From: UBA1181 sp963654355 | GTDB lineage: Bacteria; Bacteroidota; Bacteroidia; Bacteroidales; Paludibacteraceae | Assembly: GCA_963654355.1 (NCBI GenBank) | Contig: CAVKBM010000002.1 | Span: 1-64,000, forward strand | DNA length: 64,000 nt | Reading direction: 5' to 3' | Shown here: piece after piece, positions 17,888 through 26,880 of the stretch | How the letters are laid out: the number at the start of each line of letters is the position of its first letter | Numbering within the stretch: position 1 is the stretch's first letter | Position numbers and translations under genes: made by a program | Notes under the pieces: generated by a model | Seen by the model: only the letters and a program-made list of their open reading frames with translations | Database searches by the model: none | What the model was told of the DNA's origin: nothing

Positions 17888-17950
17888 TACTGATGATTTT
17901 CAATGAAATTCAGCAATACTACTGATGATTTTCAATGAAATTCAGCAGTA
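17888..17950. repeat. Two tandem 31-bp near-perfect palindromes
   Basis: Units at 17888-17918 and 17920-17950, 32 bases apart, are almost identical. Each is a dyad of the form TACTGnTGAnTTTCA, one centre base, TGAAAnTCAnCAGTA (the first copy ends CAATA). They lie between the divergent DUF4143 ATPase and parE genes, nearer the ATPase. Confidence 0.85.
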
Positions 17951-18049
17951 AAGATATAATAAAATTAGTATACAAAATAAATCTCTGACAAACCATTCTA
18001 AGAAATCTATTAAACGAAATCGACATTTCTCCCTTTCCCCAATTTTTTG

Positions 18050-18057
18050 TACCTTTG
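18050..18057 (+). promoter_or_regulatory. -7 box of the parE promoter
   Basis: TACCTTTG fits TAnnTTTG; a near-consensus TTTC lies 20 bases upstream at 18026-18029. The ATG of parE follows 26 bases later. Confidence 0.55.
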
Positions 18058-18083
18058 CACTTATCTTAAGACATTTCCTTTTT

Positions 18084-19976
18084 ATGGCAGAAGAGTTGAA
18101 CTTTAACATAGAAAATTCACAAGTTGGCAATTACGACGATGACAGCATCCGACACCTTGAAGGGCTTGAACATGTACGCCTTCGTCCTGGTATGTACATC
18201 GGTAAGTTGGGAGATGGCTCCCATGCCGACGATGGTATTTACGTTTTGTTGAAAGAGGTACTTGACAACAGCATTGACGAGTTCCGTATGAAGGCAGGCA
18301 AGCAAATAGACATCACTTTGCAAGATGGAGCAATCACCGTCCGCGACTATGGTCGTGGTATTCCGCAAGGTAAGATGATCGATGCCGTCTCAATGATGAA
18401 TACGGGTGGCAAATACGACAGCAAAGTGTTCAAAAAGTCTGTCGGACTGAACGGCGTAGGTACAAAAGCGGTCAACGCACTCTCATCTGAATTCCGTGTG
18501 CAGAGCTTTCGTGATGGGAAAACGAGAATCGCAGAGTTCTCACGGGGCGAACTCATCAAAGACTCTGGAATCATAGACACTGACCAACCGAATGGTACGC
18601 TTGTCTTCTTCCGTCCAGATGACGACCCCAAATACAAGCTCTTCGTCAACTACAAATACAAGGAAGAGTTCATTGAGACCATGTTGCGTAATTACGCATA
18701 CCTCAACACGGGACTCACGCTCTTCTTCAACGGGAAGAAAATTTATTCTAAAAATGGTCTGCTCGACCTGCTCTCTGAGTCGGTGATTCTTGAACCGCTC
18801 TACCCTATCATCCACTTGAAGGGGGACGATATAGAGATAGCCTTCACCCACTGTCAACAGTACGGAGAGACCTATTTCTCATTTGTCAACGGTCAGCACA
18901 CCACCCAAGGAGGCACGCACCAATCAGCCTACAGGGAGGCACTTGGTAAGACAATCAAGGAGTTCTACAATAAAAATATGGACTTGGCGGACATCCGCCA
19001 AGGAATCGTCGCCGCCATCGCCATCAACGTTGAAGAACCCGTTTTCGAGAGTCAGACGAAGACGAAATTGGGTTCAAAGGATGTTGACCAAGCTGGCACA
19101 CTCTCCGTCAACAAGTTCGTCAACGACTTTGTCAAAACGGAACTAGACAATTATCTGCACAAAAACCCCATTACCGTAGAGACCCTACTACAGAAGATTT
19201 TGGAGGCAGAGAAAGAGCGTAAAGCCATTGCCGGCGTTACAAAAGCGGCTCGCGAGCGTGCGAAAAAAGTGAACCTCTGCAACAAGAAACTGCGCGACTG
19301 TCGCATCCACTATAACGATGTAAAAGGCGATAAACAAGAAAAATCATCTATTTTCATCACCGAAGGACTATCAGCGAGCGGATCTATCACAAAATGTCGC
19401 GATGTCTCCTATCAGGCTGTCTTCAGTCTGCGGGGAAAGACTCCTAACAGTTGGGGGTCCTCTCGTGAAATCGTCTACAAAAACGAGGAATACAACCTTC
19501 TCCAAGCGGCCCTCAATATCGAAGAGGGCATGGAAGGACTCCGCTATAACAAAGTAATTATCGCAACCGATGCCGATGACGACGGAATGCACATCCGACT
19601 ATTGCTGCTCACCTTCTTCCTGCAATTCTTCCCCGACCTCGTTCGACAGGGACATGTCTACATACTGCAAACGCCCCTATTCCGCGTACGCGACAAGAAG
19701 CAGACTTTCTACTGCTACAACGATGAAGAACGAATCAACGCTTTGAAAGTCATTGGAGCAAAGGCAGAGATAACACGATTCAAAGGATTAGGAGAGATTA
19801 GCGACCACGAGTTCAAATACTTCATCGGTGAGGACATCCGTCTTGACCAGGTGGTTTTACGCAAAGGAGACGCCTTCAATGACCTATTAGAGTTCTATCG
19901 AGGGAAAAACACCCCTCAACGTAGAGACTTCATCATAGACAACCTCGTCATTGAAGAGGATATACCGAAAGACTAA
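18084..19976 (+). CDS. parE: DNA topoisomerase IV subunit B
   Basis: 630 residues, type IIA topoisomerase ATPase subunit. R-P-G-M-Y-I-G at about 35-41, E-V-L-D-N-S-I-D-E and the ATP lid G-L-N-G-V-G-T-K-A-V-N-A-L are the GHKL motifs; the TOPRIM part has E-G-L-S-A at about 427-431 and D-A-D-D-D-G-M-H near 496-503. The S-A-S-G-S-I-T-K-C-R-D after E-G-L-S-A and the short C-terminal end without the GyrB insert favour ParE over GyrB. It decatenates chromosomes with ParC, which is not in the window. rpiB follows after 22 bases. Confidence 0.9.
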   Translation: MAEELNFNIENSQVGNYDDDSIRHLEGLEHVRLRPGMYIGKLGDGSHADDGIYVLLKEVLDNSIDEFRMKAGKQIDITLQDGAITVRDYGRGIPQGKMIDAVSMMNTGGKYDSKVFKKSVGLNGVGTKAVNALSSEFRVQSFRDGKTRIAEFSRGELIKDSGIIDTDQPNGTLVFFRPDDDPKYKLFVNYKYKEEFIETMLRNYAYLNTGLTLFFNGKKIYSKNGLLDLLSESVILEPLYPIIHLKGDDIEIAFTHCQQYGETYFSFVNGQHTTQGGTHQSAYREALGKTIKEFYNKNMDLADIRQGIVAAIAINVEEPVFESQTKTKLGSKDVDQAGTLSVNKFVNDFVKTELDNYLHKNPITVETLLQKILEAEKERKAIAGVTKAARERAKKVNLCNKKLRDCRIHYNDVKGDKQEKSSIFITEGLSASGSITKCRDVSYQAVFSLRGKTPNSWGSSREIVYKNEEYNLLQAALNIEEGMEGLRYNKVIIATDADDDGMHIRLLLLTFFLQFFPDLVRQGHVYILQTPLFRVRDKKQTFYCYNDEERINALKVIGAKAEITRFKGLGEISDHEFKYFIGEDIRLDQVVLRKGDAFNDLLEFYRGKNTPQRRDFIIDNLVIEEDIPKD

Positions 19977-19998
19977 CAAACAACCCTTCATTAGTAAT

Positions 19999-20448
19999 AT
20001 GAAAGCCCTAAACGAATTGACTATCGGCATCGCCAACGACCATGCCGGAGTAGAAGTAAAAAACTTCATCATTGACAACTTGTCCGAAAATGTTAAAAAA
20101 ATCATCAATTTTGGGACCGACACAACCGACAGTTGCGATTATCCAGACTTCGCCCATCCACTCGCCACTGCGGTTGAAAACGGAGAGTGCGACTTTGGCA
20201 TCGCCATCTGTGGAACAGGAAACGGTATCTGTATCACCTGCAACAAACATCAAGGGATACGAGCAGCCCTTTCTTGGGAAGTTGAGATTGCCAAACTAGG
20301 ACGGCAACATAACAACGCCAACATCGTAGGCATTCCAGCACGTTTCATCTCAAAAGAGAAAGCGTTGGAAATCGTCGAAGCTTTCCTCTCAACAGACTTT
20401 GAGGGGGGCAGACACCAACGCAGAATAGAAAAAATCCCTGTTAAATAA
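19999..20448 (+). CDS. rpiB: Ribose-5-phosphate isomerase B
   Basis: 149 residues from the ATG at 19999 (M-K-A-L-N-E-L-T-I-G-I-A-N-D-H-A-G); an upstream in-frame ATG at 19951 lies inside parE and would add a non-homologous tail. The RpiB/LacAB motifs are all present: N-D-H-A-G, D-Y-P-D-F-A, and the catalytic-cysteine region I-C-G-T-G-N-G-I. It interconverts ribose-5- and ribulose-5-phosphate in the pentose phosphate pathway. A strong terminator follows. Confidence 0.95.
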   Translation: MKALNELTIGIANDHAGVEVKNFIIDNLSENVKKIINFGTDTTDSCDYPDFAHPLATAVENGECDFGIAICGTGNGICITCNKHQGIRAALSWEVEIAKLGRQHNNANIVGIPARFISKEKALEIVEAFLSTDFEGGRHQRRIEKIPVK

Positions 20449-20476
20449 TAGGTCATATCAAATAGTTACATAAATT

Positions 20477-20512
20477 TGCGAGGGGTTGGAATTCATTCCC
20501 TCGCATTTTTTA
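20477..20512 (+). terminator. Rho-independent terminator of parE-rpiB
   Basis: TGCGAGGG (20477-20484) pairs with CCCTCGCA (20498-20505), followed by a T-rich tail to 20511. It lies 29 bases after the rpiB stop. Confidence 0.85.
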
Positions 20513-20591
20513 TCTGCTTACACAGATTTTGTTTTCCATGAAATGCATTTGTGAAAGAAATTAAACTTAGTATATAAGTAATAGGTAATCT

Positions 20592-23549
20592 ATGAAGCAC
20601 ATTAAACAAATTTTTCTATCCGTGGCTCTGACCGCATCGACAGCAATGGGACTCAACGCCCAAAGTCCTGCGTTCACGAACGATCAGTACAAAAAAGCTG
20701 TGTGGATAACAACCCGTTTCTACGGCGCACAACGCTCCGGAGACGGTCCAAATTGGCTTATAGCCGACTATGAACCAACCAACGTGGCCAACGATTGCAA
20801 CGGCAACCTCTCCGCATTCAAAAAAGGTAAATCATACGTCAAAGATGCCGATGGTTCGTATGACCTGACAGGAGGTTGGTATGACTGTGGAGATTTCGCC
20901 ACTTTCGGTCAAACTTTCTTCTACTCCGCCTATATGCTCGTGTTGGCTTACACTGAGTTTCCTGCAGGCTATGACGACCTCTATTCTGCCGACTATCATG
21001 GATACATCGATTCTGGCGATTATACCTACGAGGGCAAAAAAGGAGTTCCCAACGGAATACCCGACATCTTAGACGAGGCTAAATATGCAACAGATTTCAT
21101 CTTGAAGGCTGTTCGCGACGAAAACACATTCTACTATCAAAAAGGAGACGGAGATGCAGACCACAAGGTCTGGTGTACTTCTCCAACCAAATCAACCTTA
21201 AGCGTTTCTAACGGTGGAGAAGCCGATGGTAGCCGTTATGTGGGCAAAGCGACAGGAAACGTTACCTCTATGGCATCTTTAGCAGGCGCGGCCTTGGCAG
21301 CCATGTCTAAAGCCTATGCAAAATTTGACCCTACCTACGCAGCGCAATGTTTAAAGAAGGCGAAAGTTTGCTACAATTTCGTAACTAAGACATCAAAGGG
21401 GAACAGCGGTGCCTGCGCCTTTTATGGGAACAAGCCTAAATACATCACCGACGAAACAATTTTCTATGCGGAAATGTATCGCGCCACAGGAGAAAAACAA
21501 TACTTGACAGCTGCGGAAACCGCAGCCTCTTCTTGGATGACGCAAGAGGCTGGATACAACCACAATTTCAGTCTCTGCTACAACAACACAGAAGACCTTG
21601 GATGCTACTTGATGGCTTCATTGGGCGATGCCACCTCATACAGCGAGTATGGTAAGACTGCTTTGCAATTCTTCGTCAACCTCTATAAACCATCATCAGG
21701 CTATTTTATGAACCAAAAGAATGATGGCTGGGGTGTGTTAAGATTTCCAGCAAACCAGGCGTTTGTGGTTGCTTTGTATAGCAAACTCATTGGAGAAACA
21801 ACTATCAACCCTTACGCATTGAAATCTATCGACTACATTTTGGGAGATAACGGACAAAAATTCTCATACATTGTCGGGTTCGGTAACAAACACCCGCTCT
21901 ACCCACACCATCGTAACTTCTACCGCACAGACAACAATAACGAGGGAGATTTGCCAACCATCACCTATGATTACAAATATGTGCAACTCGGCTACTTAGT
22001 AGGAGGCTCACTCAACGATGGAGCATACGAAGATGTGGAGAAATCTTACACCTACTCTGAAGGTGGTATCGACTACAATGCAGGTCTCGTAGGTGCATTA
22101 GGTTACATCAACTCAATGCTCAACCCTGTTGACGTAAATAAATTCGGACATCCAACGCCTAAATTTGATGGTGAAGTTTCAATCTGTGGTGTTCAATCCG
22201 TGGTATTAGACCCTCAAGTATCAGCCTCAGGACAAAGAAAGTTCAATTGGTACAAAGATGGCACATTGGTAAGCTCTTCGACCACCGCCACCACCTACAC
22301 AGCAACTTCAGCTGGAGAATATACTTGTGAAATAGACTCTGCTGGAGAATGGAAAACATCAGCATCAGTAACCGTCAGTGCGAAACTGCCAGAGGTTGAA
22401 TGGGCTGAGGAAATCCAGCTTTGCTCACCCTCAACTGCAACCCTTGACCTCACATTCGGCAGCACCCCTGTAACCTACCAATGGTATAAAAACGGGAATG
22501 CCGTTGAAAAAGCAACCTCTGCGACCTATTTTGTAAACAATGCAGGTACATACAAATGCGAAGTAAGCGCAACAAATTGTGGCACAACGACTTACGAAGT
22601 TGAGGTAACGTCTTTACTTCCTACAGTTGCCGATGCCGAATCTGACAGAGATGGCAACATCACAATGACCGTCTTTGGTGACGGAGAATACGAGTGGTAT
22701 ACACAAGCAGAAGGTGGAACAGCCGTTCATACCGGTGCAACCTACACAACGAAAATCACACAAGACACCTACTTCTATGTGAAGGACGCAGGTGAAATGA
22801 ATATCACTGTTGGTCCTACAACCTCAAGTTTCACAAGCACCGGAGTCAATTGGGGTAATATCGGAGCTGCTTTCACCGCCACAAAGGCTTGTCAAATCAC
22901 GTCTATCGCAGTCTACTGCCTCGGAAGCCCATACAATACAGGCTCACAGACAGTTACCGCAGAATTGGCAGGTAGTGCAACAGGTTCATTCACCTCAGAT
23001 GCATTCACCGTCAGCGGGGGCGACCAATTCTACACAGTAAACTTCAGCACACCTATTGAAATTCCTTCTGCAGGAAACTATACATTGACAATCAAAGCCA
23101 GCGGATTCGCTAATCCATACTACCAAAGTGTGACGGACTACGCTTCGTTCGCTAATCAAGGCAATCCATTGACCTTCACAGGTTCAACCAACTCAAACGG
23201 TGGTTTTCCAGGATTGGCTAACTGGCAAGTGATGACAGGCTCAGGTTGCGACAGAGCTGTTGTAAAGGCAATCAAGGGCAATGGTACAGATGTCAACGAA
23301 GTAACTGCAAACTCAGCCATCACATTGGCGCCCAACCCATGCCGCGATGTTCTCTACATCAATATCGCAAACGAGAACACCGTTCAATATGAAATTCTCA
23401 ACATGATAGGCACGATTGTAAAGGCAGACAAAGCAAGCAACGATGAGTTGAGAAACGGAATCAATGTGGCAAACCTTTCAGCAGGCATCTACCTGATACG
23501 CATTAACGATAACGAGCGTACGATAGTGGAAAGATTTATGAAAAAATAA
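20592..23549 (+). CDS. Modular GH9 cellulase (endoglucanase) with Ig-like domains and a T9SS sorting domain
   Basis: 985 residues. A signal peptide (M-K-H-I-K-Q-I-F-L-S...G-L-N-A-Q, cut near 24) leads to a GH9 catalytic domain, about 28-510. D98 and D101 in W-Y-D-C-G-D are the conserved aspartates, the signature G-F-G-N-K-H-P...P-H-H-R ends at R441, and the catalytic acid is E490 in S-E-G-G-I-D-Y-N-A. Two Ig-like domains (Y-K-D-G and Y-K-N-G strands, ending G-E-Y-T-C-E and G-T-Y-K-C-E) and a beta-rich module follow. The last 75 residues (from about 911: L-A-P-N-P-C-R-D-V-L-Y-I ... G-I-Y-L-I-R) are a type A T9SS C-terminal domain, so the enzyme is exported through type IX secretion and likely held on the cell surface. 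It should cut beta-1,4-glucans. No polysaccharide-utilisation-locus partners are nearby. Confidence 0.94.
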   Translation: MKHIKQIFLSVALTASTAMGLNAQSPAFTNDQYKKAVWITTRFYGAQRSGDGPNWLIADYEPTNVANDCNGNLSAFKKGKSYVKDADGSYDLTGGWYDCGDFATFGQTFFYSAYMLVLAYTEFPAGYDDLYSADYHGYIDSGDYTYEGKKGVPNGIPDILDEAKYATDFILKAVRDENTFYYQKGDGDADHKVWCTSPTKSTLSVSNGGEADGSRYVGKATGNVTSMASLAGAALAAMSKAYAKFDPTYAAQCLKKAKVCYNFVTKTSKGNSGACAFYGNKPKYITDETIFYAEMYRATGEKQYLTAAETAASSWMTQEAGYNHNFSLCYNNTEDLGCYLMASLGDATSYSEYGKTALQFFVNLYKPSSGYFMNQKNDGWGVLRFPANQAFVVALYSKLIGETTINPYALKSIDYILGDNGQKFSYIVGFGNKHPLYPHHRNFYRTDNNNEGDLPTITYDYKYVQLGYLVGGSLNDGAYEDVEKSYTYSEGGIDYNAGLVGALGYINSMLNPVDVNKFGHPTPKFDGEVSICGVQSVVLDPQVSASGQRKFNWYKDGTLVSSSTTATTYTATSAGEYTCEIDSAGEWKTSASVTVSAKLPEVEWAEEIQLCSPSTATLDLTFGSTPVTYQWYKNGNAVEKATSATYFVNNAGTYKCEVSATNCGTTTYEVEVTSLLPTVADAESDRDGNITMTVFGDGEYEWYTQAEGGTAVHTGATYTTKITQDTYFYVKDAGEMNITVGPTTSSFTSTGVNWGNIGAAFTATKACQITSIAVYCLGSPYNTGSQTVTAELAGSATGSFTSDAFTVSGGDQFYTVNFSTPIEIPSAGNYTLTIKASGFANPYYQSVTDYASFANQGNPLTFTGSTNSNGGFPGLANWQVMTGSGCDRAVVKAIKGNGTDVNEVTANSAITLAPNPCRDVLYINIANENTVQYEILNMIGTIVKADKASNDELRNGINVANLSAGIYLIRINDNERTIVERFMKK

Positions 23550-23561
23550 AGAAAAATATTG

Positions 23562-23569
23562 TACATTTG
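23562..23569 (+). promoter_or_regulatory. -7 box of the aldolase promoter
   Basis: TACATTTG fits TAnnTTTG, just after the GH9 stop at 23549. The predicted transcript start lies at about 23573-23576, at the foot of a leader hairpin. Confidence 0.55.
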
Positions 23570-23575
23570 CGCATG

Positions 23576-23606
23576 AAAGACGAAGGGTTAGAGGCCTTTC
23601 GTCTTT
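23576..23606 (+). promoter_or_regulatory. 5'-terminal leader hairpin of the aldolase mRNA
   Basis: AAAGACGAAGG (23576-23586) pairs with CCTTTCGTCTTT (23595-23606) with one bulged base and an 8-base loop. It would begin right at the predicted transcript start, a position typical of hairpins that protect abundant mRNAs. A standalone regulatory RNA structure cannot be excluded. Confidence 0.5.
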
Positions 23607-23641
23607 GCGAAAGAAAGACTATAACTTTACAAATAACAAAG

Positions 23642-24640
23642 ATGGTTAATTTCAAAGAATTAGGTTTGGTAAACACCAGAGAGATGTTTGCTAAAGCAGT
23701 TAAAGGTGGATATGCAATCCCTGCATTCAACTTTAACAACATGGAGCAGCTTCAGGCTATCATCATGGCAGCTTCTGAGACTAAGTCTCCAGTTATCCTC
23801 CAAGTTTCTAAAGGTGCGCGTAACTACGCGAACCAAACACTCCTTCGCTATATGGCTGAAGGTGCTGTAGAATACGCAAAGGAACTCGGTTGGGAAAAGC
23901 CACAAATCGTTCTTCACTTGGATCACGGAGACTCTTTCGAGTTGTGCAAGTCATGTGTAGATATGGGATTCTCTTCAGTTATGATTGATGGTTCTTCTCT
24001 TCCTTACGATGAGAACGTGGCATTGACTAAAAAAGTTGTTGAGTACGCTCACAAATATGATGTTACCGTTGAAGGTGAATTAGGTGTTTTGGCAGGTGTT
24101 GAAGACGAAGTTCAAGCAGAAGAGTCTCACTACACTAAGCCAGAAGAGGTTATCGACTTCACATCTAAGACAGGTGTTGATTCTTTGGCTATCTCAATCG
24201 GAACTTCTCACGGTGCATACAAGTTCAAACCTGAGCAGTGTACTCGCGACCCTAAGACAGGAAAGCTCGTTCCACCTCCATTGGCATTCGATGTTTTAGC
24301 TGCTATTGAGGAGCAATTGCCTGGTTTCCCTATCGTTCTTCATGGCTCTTCTTCAGTTCCTCAAGAGGAAGTTGACACCATCAACAAGTTCGGTGGTAAA
24401 TTGCCAGATGCAGTAGGTATTCCTGAGGAGCAACTCCGTAAGGCTGCTAAGTCTGCAGTTTGCAAGATCAACATCGACTCTGACTCTCGTTTGGCTATGA
24501 CTGCTGCTATCCGTCAGGTATTCGCAGAAAAACCAGGTGAGTTCGACCCTCGTAAGTACTTAGGTCCTGCTCGCGACAACATGAAGAAACTCTACATCCA
24601 CAAGATTAAAGAGGTTCTTGGTAGCGACGGAAAGGCTTAA
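23642..24640 (+). CDS. Class II fructose-1,6-bisphosphate aldolase
   Basis: 332 residues from ATG 23642, chosen because M-V-N-F-K-E-L-G-L-V-N is the usual N-terminus; the longer frame from 23567 translates the leader hairpin. Zinc-binding H-L-D-H-G-D (about 98-103) and the class II patterns P-A-F-N-F-N-N-M-E, E-G-E-L-G, H-G-S-S-S-V-P and N-I-D-S-D identify it. It cleaves fructose-1,6-bisphosphate in glycolysis. Codon use is visibly biased to T-rich preferred codons compared with its neighbours, as expected of a highly expressed gene. Confidence 0.95.
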   Translation: MVNFKELGLVNTREMFAKAVKGGYAIPAFNFNNMEQLQAIIMAASETKSPVILQVSKGARNYANQTLLRYMAEGAVEYAKELGWEKPQIVLHLDHGDSFELCKSCVDMGFSSVMIDGSSLPYDENVALTKKVVEYAHKYDVTVEGELGVLAGVEDEVQAEESHYTKPEEVIDFTSKTGVDSLAISIGTSHGAYKFKPEQCTRDPKTGKLVPPPLAFDVLAAIEEQLPGFPIVLHGSSSVPQEEVDTINKFGGKLPDAVGIPEEQLRKAAKSAVCKINIDSDSRLAMTAAIRQVFAEKPGEFDPRKYLGPARDNMKKLYIHKIKEVLGSDGKA

Positions 24641-24670
24641 TTTATATAAAGCTTACAATCTTCACATTAT

Positions 24671-24712
24671 AAAAGAGGCTCGGAGCGATACTTCGAGCCT
24701 CTTTTCGCTTTT
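24671..24712 (+). terminator. Rho-independent terminator of the aldolase gene
   Basis: AAAAGAGGCTCG (24671-24682) pairs with CGAGCCTCTTTT (24694-24705) and is followed by CGCTTTT. The A-tract on the other side also lets it serve the minus-strand gene arriving from 25275. Confidence 0.88.
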
Positions 24713-24750
24713 ATTGAAAAGGACATACACCAAAGAGCCATTTTTGTGTA

Positions 24751-25275
24751 TTAATTTTTCAAATAGTTGAAAGTCTCTTCGTTTATCTCGTACCTCCGTT
24801 TGTCAATTTTCAAGAGCGACCCTAAGTACATTTTGAAAACTTGAGAATAATCAGTCTCTTTAGAATCAAAATCACCCATTGTAGAAGACCTTCTATAGCG
24901 CATCCAATGTTCTGTCTCATAATTGTAAAGAAACGCCTCCTTCAACGACGGACACCTCTTAAACGCTCTCTCTATATTTTCTGATGAGGGTCCGACCCCA
25001 TCACTTTTCACAATTTCTATCAAGAAAATAGGGTTCTCACTCTTTAGTTTTTTACTTTCCTTCGGGTAATAGGTGTCTTTGAAGAAAACGACATCTGGTG
25101 CAATCTCGTCCTTATTTACAAACTTATCAATTGCCGTTTCATACGAAACATTCCTCTTAAATTTTGGTTTTACCCTTCTCGTCAATCCCTCTATCAGTTG
25201 CCTACAAATATTCTGATGAATAGCTGGGGGCTGTGCCATCCCCAAACCTTTTTTATTCTTATCTTTTATTCCCAT
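24751..25275 (-). CDS. Uma2-like PD-(D/E)XK fold protein
   Basis: 174 residues. P-P-A-I-H-Q-N-I near the start, E-I-A-P-D-V-V-F-F (about 57-65) and N-P-I-F-L-I-E-I-V-K (about 81-90), then a helix and L-K-E-A-F-L-Y-N, follow the layout of Uma2/DUF820 proteins, which carry a restriction-endonuclease-like fold. The PD and E-x-x-K positions can be read as the degenerate catalytic core. Biological role of the family is unclear. It is convergent with the aldolase gene and precedes nothing obvious in an operon; the broken AraC-type gene lies 26 bases upstream on the same strand. Confidence 0.5.
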   Translation of the reverse strand: MGIKDKNKKGLGMAQPPAIHQNICRQLIEGLTRRVKPKFKRNVSYETAIDKFVNKDEIAPDVVFFKDTYYPKESKKLKSENPIFLIEIVKSDGVGPSSENIERAFKRCPSLKEAFLYNYETEHWMRYRRSSTMGDFDSKETDYSQVFKMYLGSLLKIDKRRYEINEETFNYLKN

Positions 25276-25300
25276 AAAATAGAATTATGTTAAACAAAAG

Positions 25301-26506
25301 TCAATCCGACACCTTCTCCTGCTCCTCTTCAGCAACTAAAAACGCAGACACCTCGTCCCAGTCGAAATTCTTCATTCGTTTCTTTGCGTTATAATAAGCA
25401 TATCTATCCTTGAAACCACTTGATACAGCCGCCTCCTCTATCGTCTCCCTCGGATGTTCCTTCAAATACAGCTCCAAATGTCGAAGTCGGAAAGCGTTAA
25501 TCAAACGATAAAATCCAATCTTTGCAATATAAGTGCAAGCAAGCGTCTTATTGACGTCCGTCAAGCCATCTATAATGTCAGAGCGTCTCAGATTCTCATT
25601 AAGATATTGCTTGCGAACTTGTTCCAAAACTGCTATCTTAACAGTCATCATCTCAGGCGTCAACGAGATCTGTTTGTTCTCGAGTTCTTCCTCTTGTACG
25701 AGATCTCTAATAACATCACCATCTGTACCCACACCCGTTTCACCCCCTTCTGCAACACAACCACATACCTCTTCAACAACCTTTTTCGCAGGTCTGTAAC
25801 GTGCCGGCAAAACAAGAGCTAAAAAGATAACGCACCACACCACTTGAAACAAATCGTAGAGAGCCAACACCATTCTACTATTGCACAAAAAAACAAAGAC
25901 AGCCAACGCAACTCCCGCATAGAGTGAATAAAGAATCTTCTCGGCAAACTTATAAGGATAGTCGTCTTCATTTGAGAAATTTTGCCCATGATAATTTTGT
26001 ATGCGTTTCCTTATCCACCGTACCTCAACGGCCAACTTCACACACATAATCAACCACACTGCACACGCTCCAATCTTAAATTCTACCGCATAAGTGTGAA
26101 TGTCTAATCCTAACTAAGTATAAAGGAAAACAAATCCTATGACCGCAAAAGCAATGTAGACGATAGTTTGCCTCCATACTGGACTATTCTTGAACGACAC
26201 CAACATAAAATGGCGATAAACTTGCAATGAACAGGTCATCGGAGTAGCCATCAGAATAAACATCAGCACAAAATCAAAGTAGTTGTCATTATATGGATCC
26301 ACGAAATAAGGCAGGTGGAAAAGAGGCAATAAGAAGAAAGCTACCACATAATAGCGAGCCGGGTAGTAATAGTTTTTATCCTGATTGAAAGGACGACAAT
26401 AATGCACTGAACGTATACTCGCACAAATAACTCCTGTTAAGAGATGCGCAAAACATGCCAATGCATAAAAAACGTATATATCTTTTAAAATCAAGTCTTT
26501 CATCAC
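25301..26506 (-). pseudogene. Membrane-anchored AraC-type regulator interrupted by an in-frame amber codon
   Basis: The reading frame runs from ATG 26506 to a stop at 25301, with one TAG at 26116-26114. Upstream of it lie 130 codons (up to F-V-F-L-Y-T); downstream it continues without break as L-G-L-D-I-H-T-Y-A-V-E-F-K-I-G-A-C-A-V and another 252 codons. Together they make the classic Bacteroidetes layout: an N-terminal part with about six hydrophobic segments, a linker rich in acidic residues, then a C-terminal AraC-type DNA-binding domain (about 320-385, E-A-A-V-S-S-G-F-K-D-R-Y-A-Y-Y). Each half alone would be non-functional or membrane-only. It is most simply a recent nonsense mutation; a sequencing error or suppression is possible. 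A -7 promoter box lies upstream at 26646. Confidence 0.8.
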
Positions 26507-26645
26507 TAAAAAAATGCGAAATACACAAAAACAAACACTATATCCACATCACACCACACCACATCCACATATAAAACAGCTTCAAGAAATAGATTTGCAA
26601 GAGGATTAAGAATACTACTATACAAACAGTCCAACGCCCCGCCTG

Positions 26646-26653
26646 CAAAGGTA
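26646..26653 (-). promoter_or_regulatory. Candidate -7 box of the AraC-type gene
   Basis: Minus-strand TACCTTTG fits TAnnTTTG and would give a leader of about 130 bases. Its position argues that the small open frame spanning 26506-26766 is not translated. Confidence 0.4.
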
Positions 26654-26880
26654 GTTCGTTTTTTGAAACGCGAAACGCATAAAAAGCAATTGAATGAAAA
26701 AATTAAAGCATTGGAATAAAAGTAAGTTATAGATAAAATATCAGTCGCTTGCTCCTCACTTAACATAGAAAATGGCGTTGGACATTTAGGGGAACTCCGA
26801 AATATACGGCAGCAATCAATGGGAAAAGTTAAGAAGATTGGAGCAGGCGTTGAATTTTAGAAATGCTGTTTAAGGGATAT

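Noticed and set aside
17888..17950. CRISPR array
   Set aside because: Only two units, spaced by one base after each palindrome, with no spacers and no cas genes in the window.
26114..26116. TAG reassignment or programmed readthrough as the cause of the split AraC-type gene
   Set aside because: TAG ends several intact neighbouring genes and no readthrough signal is evident; a plain nonsense mutation is simpler.
26550..26575. CA-rich short repeats as a structured element
   Set aside because: Too short and irregular to support a repeat or regulatory claim.
26506..26766. 86-codon minus-strand open frame just before the AraC-type gene
   Set aside because: It spans the predicted -7 promoter box at 26646, has low-complexity composition and no recognisable domain; it ends exactly at the AraC-type start by chance.
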